In this document: positions 24,991-37,466 of the stretch, in pieces
Position numbering within the stretch: position 1 is the first letter of the stretch
How the letters are laid out: every line of letters begins with the position of its first letter
From: Selaginella moellendorffii
Lineage: Eukaryota; Streptophyta; Lycopodiopsida; Selaginellales; Selaginellaceae
Assembly: GCF_000143415.4 (NCBI RefSeq)
Contig: NW_003314291.1
Coordinates: 108,674 to 172,673, forward strand
Reading direction: 5' to 3'
DNA: 64,000 nt
The notes under the pieces: generated by a model
The model's input: the letters and a program-made list of their open reading frames with translations, nothing else
Databases searched by the model: none
Told to the model about the DNA's origin: nothing
Translations under genes and position numbers: made by a program

Positions 24991-27900
24991 TGTGGGAATA
25001 GTGAATGCCAGTGAGAACTTAGCCTCTTTATTTGAGGACCAAGTGGTGAGTGATCACATGGTTAGTCTAACCTCTTTATTTGAGGACTAGATTGCTCCTG
25101 CTTTTATAACATCACTTGCACTATTTTTGCTCCATGTTGCAAACTTCAAACAAGCTTCACCAACCTAGAGATCCTTGCCCTTGATGAGCAGCAGCTTCTT
25201 GTTGCAAAGAATAAGCTTAAGGTGGTCATTAACTCTAAAGTTCCCAATTCAACTCTCTTTTCTCTTAAGCAGCTCGTTCTTCTCAAGGAGCTCACACCCT
25301 CCTCCAAGTGCTTTTCATGGTGGCTGGGCCCTTACTTCATCCAGTGCCAAGTGGAGGGTGGTTCTTACATACTCGTAAACAAGATTGGCTATGAGCTTCT
25401 ATATACTCACTTTTTTTTTCACCTCTCCTCTTCTGTTTTTAGGTTTTGCTATATTGGTTTACAAGTTCCAACTTGAATTTTAGCTGCAAGGCTACATTAA
25501 CTCCTTTTGTATGCGAGCTTTTACAAATTCTCAATGAATCCTCAATTATTTTTGAATCTATTACCTTCATTTCATCCCACCATTTATTACTTTCATCACC
25601 ACAAAGTCACAACCAAATCACACACCATTCACTCTACATACCATTGCCCATTCTTCATGACAGTTACCCACATTGGGATCATAACAATTTCATCTACTTT
25701 CTATCCATAGTCCTTGATATTCATATCACTCCACTATAGCCACAAATACCTTTTAATAGCAGTAAAAATTATCCAAATCTAATATACCATTTATAATAAA
25801 GATTTTACAACATTGTAACATATTAGTACTTTTGGAGTGGTGTTTCTTAAGCTAGCATTATCCAACATATAAAGAATGCCCAAGCCACTTTTTTGAGCAA
25901 ATTGACAATTGATGACACTTTTCTTTGGCCCTAGGAATTTATGGATAAATGCCACCACTAAGTAAGCAATGTTCCAACACTTTAAATTGTCTATAGTAGT
26001 TATGACTTGTAATTTCAAACCTCTTCACTATCATAATCATTCATTTCCACATTTTTGGCCTCATTCATCCCTTCACACTTTCACTTACATTAAAAGCATG
26101 GAAGAGTCTATGCATGATCACAGACTGATAAACTAGCTTATCAAGTGAAAGAAGTGAGAAGCTCAAAAGAATTAAATTCTTAAATTGTTTACCACTATTG
26201 AGATTCATCACTATATTACTAAAACTTTTGAAGATGACATTCCATTTATAATCAAAGTTAGTTTTTGCTATCATTTAGTCTTTTTACCTCTTTCTTTTTC
26301 TCTTTTTGTTTCATTTCTATTTTTTCATCTTTATTTTTCCCAAGTGTCTAGTTTGCATTTAACATTTTTCCCATTGGGTTTTTCCCTCTAGTATTAAATT
26401 CCACACTACATTTCTCTTTATTTCTTTGTTTTTATTTCTCTTCTTTTCTTTTGGTTTTTTATTTTATTTTTCTTTCTTTTCTTGCATTTTTCTCTTTTGG
26501 GCAACCTGACTTCTACAACTAGGCTTGTGGGTTCTCTTTTCCCTAGAGTTTATTCACTCACTTGTTGTTGGTCGCTTATTGGGATGCAAAATATAACTTA
26601 AGGCACTTAAAATATTTTTATTCTTAAAATATCCTCATCTCTTTGTATAAAAGCCCAATGAGTGAATAATAGTTATGACATTTAGAGCATTTGGAAGAGT
26701 TTGAATTTGTGCAATGAAGGTGATAAGAGTTTGAGTTAGAAAGGTTGGGAAATAGCATTTATCTCCTAATAGTCAAAGTGCTTGAAAAGTGGTAACATAA
26801 CATTTCAAAGTATACATAGATAATATAGGAATGAAATACTTCTTATCACAACCTAACATTCGGGGAAAACAAAGTTGGTGGGTTAATGCTTTAATTAAGT
26901 TTGATTGCATAAGTTAGAGAATATCAATATTGTGGCAAATGTTATAAGTCGGAAAGCAAATCTAGAATTGGTGGTATCTAACACAATAACAACCTTCTAG
27001 AATAATATGTGGATAGTGTATAAGGATAATGAATTAGCATAGAAGGTGTTGCTAAGGAAAAAAGAGACATGAAATGTTCTTTAACAAGACAAGTTGCCCA
27101 ATAAAGAGAAAGTAGGTTATATAAAATGTAATGGACTCATTTATTATAAACAAACAAGGGTATATATTCCAAAAGAGGAACTAAGGAAAATAACTTTAAA
27201 AAAGTGTTATGACAAGCTTTTTAAAAGATATAATAAAGTGCCTAAGATTATGTGTTTGTTCAAGAGAAAGTATCATTGACTGAATATAGGTAAAGATATA
27301 CAAAACTATGTAAATACATACCCAATTATATTAGTAGTGAAAGTTATGACTAAAACTAATGGAGTTTATAACAAAACCTCCCAATCCTTGATCATCCATG
27401 GAAACTTTTTATAATAAACTTTATCACAAGATTGCCCCTAAGCAAGGGTGGTGAATTGGTTTTTACCCACAATAGAAATGAATGCAAAAGGTATGGTGAA
27501 GTTGTTCATTGAACAAATGGTTCAAATATGGGAAATGCTAGAGGAAATTATCTTAGACTAAAATAATACACTCACTAGTAAGTTGTAGAGAACTCTTTTG
27601 AATGCAGTATTGTGCCAAACTAAAATTCAACACCATCTATGACCATGTATAAAAAACATTAATACAACTGTGATGCTACATATTGAAATTCATATTATAG
27701 TTTTGGCAAAGAAACTAACCACCTTTTTACTTGATTCAATGTAAATAACTATGATATTTTCAATTTAGTTTAAAATTAAAGGTTTTTATATTGTGTAAAA
27801 GACAATGAAACCACTATAATACCCTAAATAGAAATTATTTTATAATCAGATAAACTAAAGACTATTGCAATTAATTCCAAGGTAAATTATTGTATGGTTT

Positions 27901-28740
27901 TAAACATATTTTACTATATAGTTTCTCTATAAATTCATATGAATAAAGTAGTGATGTTAACACTAAAGCTAGTGTTATGTAGAAACCACAACAATCTACC
28001 TTTGTAATAGAGAATAAGATGAACAGACATTTTCTAACCCATGTGAATACATTCTGAGTTAATTTTTATTGTAGTAGAATGAAAAATAAGATATGGTAAC
28101 TCTAGAAATTCCACCAAATAAATCTAAACACTTTATAAAAGGTGAGGTGAGTATTTTTAATTTCCATTTGAGTTATAGTAATATATATAATTGTTCTAGT
28201 TCTTGTATAGAAGGCCAAAATTAAAAAGTTGAACATAAATATTCTAAAAGATATTATAAAGCTAGTCATTAAAAATAAGATTACCCTTCAAAATATCAAA
28301 GGGTTTTTCAAAATGGATGACAAGTTTTATTAGTTGTTTAATGGAAGAAGAATTAAAACAAAAGAAGCTTTAAAATATATTGTTGGACATGTTTTAAAGG
28401 TTAGGCACTTTGTGATGTCTTTAGAAGTACGAATGTTGAATACCTAGAATGAAAGTACATTGACTATTTTTCTAAACTACATGAAAAATGTATTTTGAAT
28501 TTTATAATTAACTATATAATTAACCATATCTCAAACACACACAGATATATATATATATAAAAACTATATAAAATTCTAAACATTCTACCATCTTTATTAA
28601 AAACTAGAGTAAAAAGTATTTATAACACTAATACTTAAACTATATACATTAACAAACTATTTTGAACAGATATATAGTTTTCTTATATTGGAAATCCTAT
28701 TTGAGTGCTTCATATAGTTAAAATTTGAAAAACTACATCA
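24990..28740. mobile_element. Degenerate Ty3/gypsy-type retroelement, copy 2
   Basis: Collinear with 7680-11270. The frame at 27094-27279 (plus) reads NGLIYYKQTRVYIPKEELR and ends LFKRKYH, matching the gypsy integrase zinc-binding region that follows RNase H (Y-K-x-R-x-YIPK, later L-KR-YHW). The segment 25724-26047 is inverted relative to copy 1. No frame is intact beyond about 90 codons. Confidence 0.6.
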
Positions 28741-29560
28741 ATGGGTTTGTTGTGCAAAGCTTTGGGTCTGATACACGTCTAGAGCAGCTCAAGCTTTTTA
28801 GCAATCTTAACTGAACCTAGCAATAGTGATTTTCTTCATCAAAGCATTCACTCCTGTGGGTTGCTACTCCATTCTATCATCTCAACACCACTTCTGTCTC
28901 AGAGTTAACTGATTCTGCAGCTGGTGTGTGGGCTTGTGCTGCTTTAGCTGCCGGAGTATGTGTTACTGCTGCCTGAGATTTTGCTTCCACGCAGCAGATC
29001 GTGCTTGAGCGATGCTATGGAAATCATAACCTATTTTGGTTTCTCCCCAAGCTCGTACAATGCATAGTATAAACCAGCAAACCACAAACTTACAAGCGAT
29101 CTGCATTTCCATTGCACAGAAGACTGCCTCGCCTGTCTAATGATGCTTTATTTAAATGCAGTCTTTTGAAGATAGCTGGCTGAATATTGTGCCATGTTTA
29201 TAAGATTCTCGACTACATTAAGGAAGGAACCCACCGGTCTTCGTCACTGAAAGCAGTTGGTTTCTGAAACATCCTACCTTCACAGAATTCAACCGCATGC
29301 TTCTTACGAAACTTCGCTCAATGGTCAAGCGATAAGGTCTTGTGTCACACGTCAAATGCAAATGTGTCATGGTCGGGTTTGGAGACCTGTGTACACTGTG
29401 GCACCTTCCTCCAAAATTCAATCTATGGGCGAAATCGAGAGACTGGTAGATCATGGAGCCAAAGTCTTTCCAGAAACTGGTAGATCATGGAGCTAAAGTC
29501 TTTTAGCAAATATGTAATTGCGATGCGAACAAAACTGCGCTCTAGGTTTTCAAAAGTTGT
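28741..29560 (+). other. Upstream block of hevein-like gene 6
   Basis: Collinear with the block upstream of gene 2 (11271-12070), with scattered substitutions and short indels. No CDS. Confidence 0.55.
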
Positions 29561-29595
29561 GATGGACTTTGCTTGCAACCCCCCCGCTATATAAA
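29437..29595 (+). promoter_or_regulatory. Promoter of hevein-like gene 6
   Basis: Two TGGTAGATCATGGAGC(T/C)AAAG elements (about 29437-29505) and a TATATAAA box at 29588-29595. Confidence 0.6.
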
Positions 29596-29664
29596 TGCGC
29601 CCCGCCTCTCCATTCAATCAAACACTGCTCAGCTCTATCCATAGTTAAAGTGCTACTGTTTGCA

Positions 29665-29898
29665 ATGGCGTCCCTTCGTGCTTTCGCTGCTTTCTTCTTG
29701 TGCATGCTCGTTGTTGCAATGGTGGAGCACGCCAATGTGGTGGAAGCTCAATGTGGTACAAGCGGTCCCTGTTGCGGTCGTCAGGGTAGAGGACGCCGCT
29801 GCAACTCGGGCCTGTGCTGCAGCCAGTTTGGCTACTGCGGATCGACATCTGAGTACTGTGGCGCGGGCTGCCAGCGCGGCTATGGGAGATGCAACTAA
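29665..29898 (+). CDS. Secreted 10-Cys hevein-like peptide 6
   Basis: 77 residues. Differs from genes 1 and 2 only at D31G and G33S (as in gene 5) plus one synonymous change. It keeps the cationic GRGRRC loop and the SEYCG motif. Positional counterpart of gene 2. Its mosaic state, with the N-terminal motif of gene 5 and the loop of gene 1, is consistent with sequence exchange among copies. Confidence 0.9.
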   Translation: MASLRAFAAFFLCMLVVAMVEHANVVEAQCGTSGPCCGRQGRGRRCNSGLCCSQFGYCGSTSEYCGAGCQRGYGRCN

Positions 29899-31480
29899 AT
29901 ATTCCATCTAATGTGCTAGACACCTCCAGATGAAAGTTGTGAGTAATATCTAAATAAGCACTGGTGTCCTCTATTCTCTTTTTATATATATGGTGTGATG
30001 TTTGCTATGTTACCAAGCTGAACGCATTAAAAATCTCATCCAATGCAGTCTCCTTCATCAATGACGCCCAATGCACTGCAGGTTAGTATGATGGATTCCT
30101 TCTACTGCATGGAATAGCTTTTTTAGATGCCACACTTGATCTTTCTTTTACACCAAGGATTGGACGCATGTTGGATTGGATCAGCCCGTTGTAAGTCTGC
30201 TCTGGAATGGGTAGTAAAACTCAACATCGTATCGCATGTCATGAGCAGGATCAGTCCAGGCATTCCCAAGCTGCGGTATACAAGGTTACTTTCTTGCTCT
30301 TTTGTGTCGTCCATTTCATACCTGTTCAGGTTGATGATGTTCTGCCATGGGCAATGTGGTCCAACATTTACATAGCCAGAGATAGTGACCTGCTTACTGC
30401 TTGAAAGCCAAAGATCACAGTTTGCTAAATTGTGCCAATTCCACAGCCCATGTTTGTAAAATCCTGAAACACCAGAAATGTAAACATATTTTTTATTAGG
30501 TATATATTAAGAAGATCCACGGTTGTGTATAAATATATAGAAGTGGATTAGAGAAAAGTTTAGTATCACAACCATTAAATTAAAGAATATTCTAGAATAT
30601 ACTTTAACATTCTAAATAGATTCTTTACAAGTTTTCAAAACTACATTGGAAGTCATGCACCCAATGAGTGTTACCAAGTTGGACTGTGCAACTTGAGGGC
30701 TGGAACTTCTCAATGGAATACACACAGCACAATTTTACTAGCTAGCATAGGATAATGGGAGGGGGATTTGTCAAGACTGTTGCAAACCCAGCAACTTAGA
30801 GGCATTGGCCAAGCCTCAATTAGAGTGTCCCTCATTTGGAAATTTCTCCCCTTGAAAACCCCAATTCCAATAGAATAACTTAACCCATATAAAATTTTAA
30901 AGTCTTGCATATATACTCAATTAATTCTTTTTATTTTATAAGTAATAGAAAATCTTCCCCCTAAGGGGACACATGGAACCCTGCCCTTAGAGGCAGCACA
31001 AATTAGTCTTGCTGCCCACAAAGGCAATGCCACACTTGTATAACAAGGGAATTTCCCTCCCATCAACAAGACTTTCCATCGCTTAAAGTTCAATTTGCAC
31101 AGGATATTACAAACCTACAACATTGTTGAAACACTTAGGTGAGGCTCAGCCTAACCTCAAAAATTCAAATTACAAAGCTTAAATACAATAAAACTTTTAG
31201 TTGAATTAGGCTCAACTAATTAGGCTTTTAGATGAATTCTGGACCATTCTCCTAAACTATGCCTGAATCCACATCCATCATAACATAGGCACCACTTGTT
31301 GTCTCCAGAAATCCCCCGCTACCTCTTTCCGCCCTTAACCTTGGCCGCAGAGCAGCTCCTGGGTGTTGCTTCACCGTGCCAGGATGTTGATCATGCAGCT
31401 GGGGAGTTGATTGCCCCGGCAAAATAGCCGCCCGCAATCGACGTCAAGCTGCAGCATACAGCACGCGAATCACCGCCATG
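29899..31480. other. 3' flank of gene 6 with degenerate relics
   Basis: Collinear with 12423-14040. Includes the relic matching 4085-4312 in inverse orientation (30154-30367) and a minus-strand coding-like GC-rich tract at 31290-31480. Neither is intact or recognised. Confidence 0.5.
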
Positions 31481-32300
31481 GCTCAGTGCCGCAAGCATGC
31501 GTTGGCGGCCACGTCCTTGAGTAGCATCTCGTAGAAGAGCGCATCAAAGAACACCCTGGCGTGATCAATGTGGCCGGCTTGAGATCGTGACGGCGGCAGT
31601 GAGGGTGATCCCAGGAGGAGATCCAAGCTCTCGAAGCTCTAGCATTGTGTTCCACTTCCCGGGACACTTCCCGGGCATTGTTGAGGAAGATCTCGCAGGC
31701 AGCGGCGGTGTCTCTCACGTTTGCTCGCAGCAGCGATGTCCACAACAGGATGCTCCACTGCGGTATCTTGCGGAAGATAGTCACTAGTGTCGCCGGAGTT
31801 GCCATAGCTGCTCGCCATCGTGTTCACGCCGCCATGCTCCATATCTCCGGGAGAGCAAACCTGTTCATAAAGTTTGAAGCGTTGCAAGGTTTGAGACACT
31901 GTTCCAGGTGGGCATTTTCTCACGGAAAATCGTGGTATCTTCTCCGGAGGTATTTGCTTGACGTCCAGCTTACAATGGGTGGACAGATCTTCAAAAAGAG
32001 ACTCTAGAGCGGCTAGGACTGTGTTGCAGGGCACGAAGTCGCTAACTTAGAGAACAAATCCTCCAACGCCTCTATGCGACATATGTTTGCGAGCAGGCAT
32101 TCCATACATAACTTGTAAAAACCAGTCTTCTCTTATCATGGTGTTTCCAAGAAACGAGGCTTTTGTAGGGCATCATATAGAAAAGCTATTGAGCTGAGAG
32201 TATTTGCCTGCACCTGGCATATGCTAAGAGAAGAATGTTAACACAAGATTACACTGTAGAGACGCGTTAAACATTTCTTGAAGCAGGTTTAGGGTTGTTA
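31481..32300 (-). pseudogene. Possible minus-strand coding relic before FAM136A copy B
   Basis: A minus-strand frame is open across 31639-32034 but starts without a supported ATG, and the signal shifts frame near 31640. The piece at 31500-31580 reads HARVFFDALFYEMLLKDVA, vaguely like a PPR helix pair. Copy A carries the equivalent of 31767-32040 at the window edge. I cannot assign a family with confidence; it may be spacer. Confidence 0.25.
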
Positions 32301-34259
32301 AAAAGAAAACTAAAATTCCAGTTAGGGTTTAGGGTTTAGGTCCAGCCGCGATGGAGGGCATGGAGACCCTCCAGCGGGATCTCAATGACGCGCTCACGGA
32401 GGCGATGGGCGAGGTGAATGAGTACGTCTTCTTCACGCTCCAGGTGCGGCTTGCCGGATTTCTACGATTTGATCCTCGTTTTCTTCTATTCGCAGAGAAA
32501 TTTCTACAAATGTGCCTACCGCTGCTTCGACGAGCACACGACGGTGTCCCGGATTGAGCCGTGCGTGCAGCAATGCGGCGCTCCCCCGCAGAGAGCGCAG
32601 AACATAATCTCCAACGAGCTCTCGAGCTTCCAGGTATGGGTTTTCTTTGTCTTTTTTCTTTTGTTCTCTTTGGTTTTTCTTTGGGTGTTTGTGTGATTCC
32701 TTTTTCTTTTGCCTGTTATTGGCGTTCGCAAGAGTTCTCCTTGTGCTTGCGTCTCATTCCAGGCATACAACGATTGCAAAAGCCATTCGATTTTTTTTTT
32801 GTGAGGCTAGATGTGCCTCACTTACGTCGTTGGTTCTTTCACACTTTTGGATTTGTTCGCGTTCTCGAAAGTTTTCTTGTCCTCATAGGCTCTCACACTT
32901 TTGTTTGCTACTCCTGTGCAGGAACGGATCCAGCGAAGTGTACTGGTTTGCAGGGACAAATTTGACGAGCAGCGAGACATTGCGGCTCTCACGGAAGATG
33001 AACTCGCCAGGAATGCAAAAGACTGCGTCGAGAGAGCTGTCAAAGGACACATCACCGGGATCCCAAAATTGATGGCCAGAATAAAGTCCCAGATCACCGT
33101 CAAGGAGGACTGAAATCTCTGGAGCATTTTTGTAGTAAGATCTTTTTTTCTTCTTCCATCTTTTCCTTTTGTTGTTTCATTCTTTTGCTCTCGCCGTTCT
33201 TGTGTCTTTGTTCCCTTGGCACATATCGAAGGTTGGCCTGGTAACTTACTGCCATTTCAGCTCAAAAGTTGTGCTAGATCGACCGCTGCCTGGGAGAGAA
33301 CTGTGCAGCGGCCTAGAGAAACAGTGGCTGCTCCACTCTCGATCCAAGCAACACACTGTTTCGAGTGTGAGTGGGTTTGCTCTCGATTCAAACTCTCTTG
33401 TCTCTCTTGTTTCGACTGTATTGTGTAAGCTTTTTCCAGGTGTGTTCCATAGCGTTCATCGTCCCTTCCGAATGAGACCACCAAACAGGTACGCGGAGTT
33501 TTCTAGCATCTGGTACAGTGCTGCCGCTCCTCCGTTGGTGCCTTACGATGACTCATTGTGCGTCCTTGCAGGCTAGACAGTTCTTCTCGTCGCATAGCTA
33601 TCGATTCCTCTCCACGAGAAAAGTTTCTTACTTGTGGAGTGGAGTGAAGATAAAAAGCCGCAGCCAGCGAGCCATCCAGCGCGAGTTTTAATGCCTGGTG
33701 ACGAAGGAAGAGTTTTCACGGCATTGGGGGTATGGAAAAAGTATGGAAGAAGCAAGCAAAAGAGAAAATCTTACTAGTGGTTCTCTGCGCAGGAAAGAAA
33801 TGGATCTTAAACATGGAAGATAGTCTCGCAGCTTTTGCTTGAAGAAACAGTTTTTGGCTGGCCACGAATCTCTGGGTTGGGCGATCCATGATTTCAAACC
33901 AAAGTGGTAGAGGTAGGCTATTGCAGTTCTTCCTTTTTGTCTACCTCTTTGTGTCAAGTCTAGCAACAGTGATTCGAGTGATTTCTTTTGTTTCTCAAAT
34001 CCAGGGACGCTTAAAGTTAAAAGCCAAGGATTGATCAAATCAGAGTGACAAAGTCTCGCCAAGTTTGTTTCGTCGTTAAGTTCGTTGGACAACAAAAATG
34101 AATGATGCCATTTTATTCGCAAGAGGGACGATCATTATCGAGTAAAACCATATCAACGTTTTAATCGACCAAAGGTTACAAGGCGTGTTCCAGGCCTGGG
34201 CGACGTGGCGGCACGTCCCAGGCTCGGCAAGTCGCCGAAGCTGATGACGGAATCTTCTT
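31767..34259 (+). repeat. Segmental duplication, copy B
   Basis: Counterpart of 1-2489, containing the second FAM136A-like gene and about 1.1 kb of 3' flank. The right junction lies about 290 bp before the start of the TMK-like gene, so the duplicated block supplies part of that gene's upstream region. Confidence 0.9.
32351..33113 (+). CDS. FAM136A-like (DUF842) protein, copy B
   Basis: Exons 32351-32443, 32496-32633 and 32922-33110 plus stop 33111-33113; 140 residues, same phases as copy A. Differences in the protein are A3G (MEGME) and V51I. Intron 2 is 10 bp longer than in copy A, with changes around the GATTTGTTCGCGTTC stretch. Both copies keep all splice signals and cysteines, so both could be active. 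A telo-box-like element precedes the start as in copy A. Confidence 0.85.
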
Positions 34260-34551
34260 TTATGCTCTGTTTGCTCAAACCGAGCCAAACAGAGGGTTCC
34301 AGGCGAAAGAAATTTGTCCTGGGACAGGCCATTCTTTTTGGGAGGAAGAAAAATTGGAAGGGAAGCTAGGGCATGAGAATCCGGAGCTGCGATCCACGGG
34401 AGATGCGCGGCGCCAGGGCTCGGGTGTGGCGCTGCCGGGGCACCAAGATCTGTGCGCGCGGCTCGTCCAGGTTCTGCTCGATTCTTGGATGAGGGGCAAG
34501 AATGCGGGCTCCTCGTCTTGCGGATCGCCGGCGCTGGGAATTCTCACAGCC

Positions 34552-37466
34552 ATGAGCATCGGGATCGGCCGATGGATCGTTCTTGGCGTCGTGGTCATCG
34601 CCGGTGCCGCCGCGGCTGTCGATCCGACCGAGAGGGCGGTTCTTGATGCGATGATCCAGGGATTGACCAACGGGGCATTGCTCGGCTGGGGGAGCGGCGA
34701 TCCGTGCTCGTGGAAGCACATCCAATGCCGGGGCCAGTCTATCATCGGAATTGCGGTGGAATCCCTGGGGCTGGTCGGGACTCTCCCCGGAAATCTCAAC
34801 AAGCTCGCCAATCTCGAGTACCTCGGCCTCCAGTTCAATGGATTCCACGGCGCGCTGCCCAGCCTCAGCGGCCTCAAGAATCTCCGCACGGTCTACCTCA
34901 ACAGCAACAACTTCGCGACCATCCCAGGAGATTTCTTCCGTGGCCTCGACAGCCTCATGGTCATCTACCTCGATCACAACAATCTCAATGGCACCGCGGG
35001 ATGGCAGCTCCCCGACGACGTCCAATTCTCCACCAAGCTCGTCAATCTGTCGCTGACGAACACCAGCCTGGGCGGGCCGATCCCGGAGTTCCTGGGCACC
35101 ATGGCCAGCCTCAAGGTCCTCAATCTCGCGTATAACTCCCTCACCGGTGGGCTTCCCGCGAGCTTCAAGGACTCGGCGATGACGCAGCTGGAAGTGAACA
35201 ACATGGCGCTGGGCGGATCGATCGACGTGGTTGGAGGGATGACGAGCCTCGCGCAGCTGTGGCTACAAGGGAACCAATTCACTGGGACGATCCCGGTGGG
35301 TCTGAGCAACGCGGTGGCTATGGCGGATCTCCGGCTCAACGACAACAAGCTCAAGGGGGTGGTGCCGAATTTCACAGCGCTGCCACTCTCGCATTTCAGC
35401 GTGACCAACAACAATCTCATGGGGCCGATCCCACTGCTCAGGGCCACCAACACGGATGGTTTCGGTGGCAACAAGTTCTGCCAGAGCGAGGCTGGGAAGG
35501 CGTGTAGCGCCGAGGTGACCGCGCTGCTGGGATTTCTAGGTGGCATTGGTTTTCCAGACTCGATCATCGCGGACTGGTCGGGGACGGATCCCTGCGCCGT
35601 GACCTGGGTGGTGTGCGATAGGACTGCGGTGATCGGGTTGAAGCTCGAGAGGAACCAGCTCGCTGGGACGCTGTCTCCCGCGGTGGCGGGGCTGGCGGAT
35701 CTCAGGTTTGTGATGCTCAGCAACAACAACCTCTCGGGTTCCATCCCTCCGGAGTTTGCAACGATGAAGTCTTTGAAGACGCTGGATTTGAGGAACAACA
35801 GCTTGTCCGGCCCGATGGTGAAGTTCTCCGGGGTGACAGTGCTCGTGGATGGGAATCCTCTGCTCAACAGTCCTCCTGGATCGGCTCCAGTTCCTCCATC
35901 CTCGTCTCCAGCTGCTCCAGCTGCTCCGGCTGGATCGGCACCGGCCACAACACCATCGCCACCATCACCGCCTGGAACGCCTCCACCTCCGGGTACGCAA
36001 GATGACAGTGGGAATCGCACTAGGCCTAACAGCCCTCAAGCATCTTCCAAGTTCCCCATAGTGGGGGTGGCTGTTCCTATTGCTGGGGTCGTGTCGCTGG
36101 CGCTGGTGGCGGGAGTTTTTATATTCTTCCTCTGCTGTAGACACAAGGGGAAGCATCAGGCCTCGAGGAGCTCCAGTAGTGGGATGCTGGTTCATCCCCG
36201 GAACTCCAATTCTGATCCAGATATGGTGAAGGTCAGTGTCACAAGGACAGCGGAGCCGAATGGTGGAGGAAACCACAGCGGGCCCAGTGGTGACGTTCAT
36301 GTGGTGGAGGCAGGAAATCTAGTGATCTCCATCCAAGTCCTACGTGACGCCACGAAGAACTTCAGCCGGGACACGATCCTCGGCCGTGGGGGGTTCGGTG
36401 TTGTTTACAAGGGGGTGCTGGACGATGGCACCAGCATCGCGGTGAAGAGGATGGAGGCCTCCACGGTGGTGAGCAGCAAGGGGCTGAGCGAGTTCCACGC
36501 GGAGATCGCGGTGCTGACCAAAGTGAGGCACCGGCATTTGGTGGCGCTGCTCGGCTACTGCATCGAGGGGAATGAGAAGCTGCTGGTGTACGAGTACTTG
36601 CCGAACGGGACGCTCGCGCAGCACCTGTTTGAGCGGGGAGCTAAACCGCTGGACTGGAAGAGGAGGCTGGTGATAGCGCTGGACGTGGCGAGGGGGATGG
36701 AGTATTTGCACGAGCTGGCACACAGGAGCTTCATCCACAGGGACCTGAAGCCGTCCAATATCTTACTCGACGATGATTATCGTGCCAAGGTGTCAGACTT
36801 TGGACTGGTGAAGCTTGCTCCCGAAGGCAAATACTCGATCGAGACAAGGCTGGCGGGCACGTTTGGGTACTTGGCTCCAGAGTACGCAGGTAAATGAGTT
36901 TTTTTTTTCCTCCTTTTCTCTGGTTCGCATGTTTCCTCAAAGACTTATGGTGGTGTGTGTGTTTGACAGTGACGGGGAGAGTTACAACCAAGGCGGACGT
37001 GTTCAGCTTTGGAGTTGTCCTCATGGAGCTGATCACGGGGCGGCGAGCGCTGGACGAGAGCCAATCCGAGGAGAACATGCACCTTGTGACGTGGTTCCGG
37101 CGTACGCACCAGGGCAGAGAATCCTTCGCGAGGATGATAGATCCAGCGCTGCTAGAAGGCACCGAGGACAAAGTGGAGGGCATTTACACGGTGGCCGAGC
37201 TCGCCAAGCACTGCACGGCGAGGGAGCCGTACAACCGGCCGGACATGGGGCATGCGGTGAGCGTGCTGGCGCCGCTGGTGGAGCAGTGGAAGCCGACGGC
37301 GTCGGACGGGGAGGAGACCAAAGGGATCGATCTCAACGTGTCGCTCCCGCAAGCGCTCAAGCAGTGGCAGGCCTCGGACGACTCCAACTTGGACGATAGC
37401 CAGGCCAGCATCCCGACCAGGCCCGTCGGCTTCGCGGACTCGTTCACGTCCTCGGACGCCAGGTGA
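34552..37466 (+). CDS. TMK-type leucine-rich repeat receptor-like kinase
   Basis: Two exons (34552-36889 and 36970-37466), 80-bp GT-AG intron splitting the codon in APEYA-V; 944 residues, about the length of Arabidopsis TMK1. Order: signal peptide (1-23), LRR cap with [11 protein letters not shown], a first LRR run, the non-LRR island typical of TMKs ([15 protein letters not shown] then [10 protein letters not shown]), further LRRs, a Pro/Ser-rich stalk, a transmembrane segment (about 502-530), and a Ser/Thr kinase. Catalytic motifs are intact: [11 protein letters not shown] (from about 611), Lys632 in [13 protein letters not shown] (about 729), DFG (about 749), APEY. TMKs act at the plasma membrane in auxin-related signalling; that role here is inferred. 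An in-frame ATG at 34489 would add 21 residues, but 34552 gives the better signal peptide. Confidence 0.92.

Noticed and set aside
33169-33576. 135-codon plus-strand ORF after FAM136A, identical at 1404-1811
   Set aside because: Identity is explained by the recent duplication. It begins without a supported ATG context and the sequence is leucine/serine-rich without a domain, so 3' UTR or spacer is more likely.
34354-34551. Longer N-terminus for the TMK-like kinase
   Set aside because: The extension has no ATG before 34489, and the extra residues would bury the signal peptide that starts cleanly at 34552.
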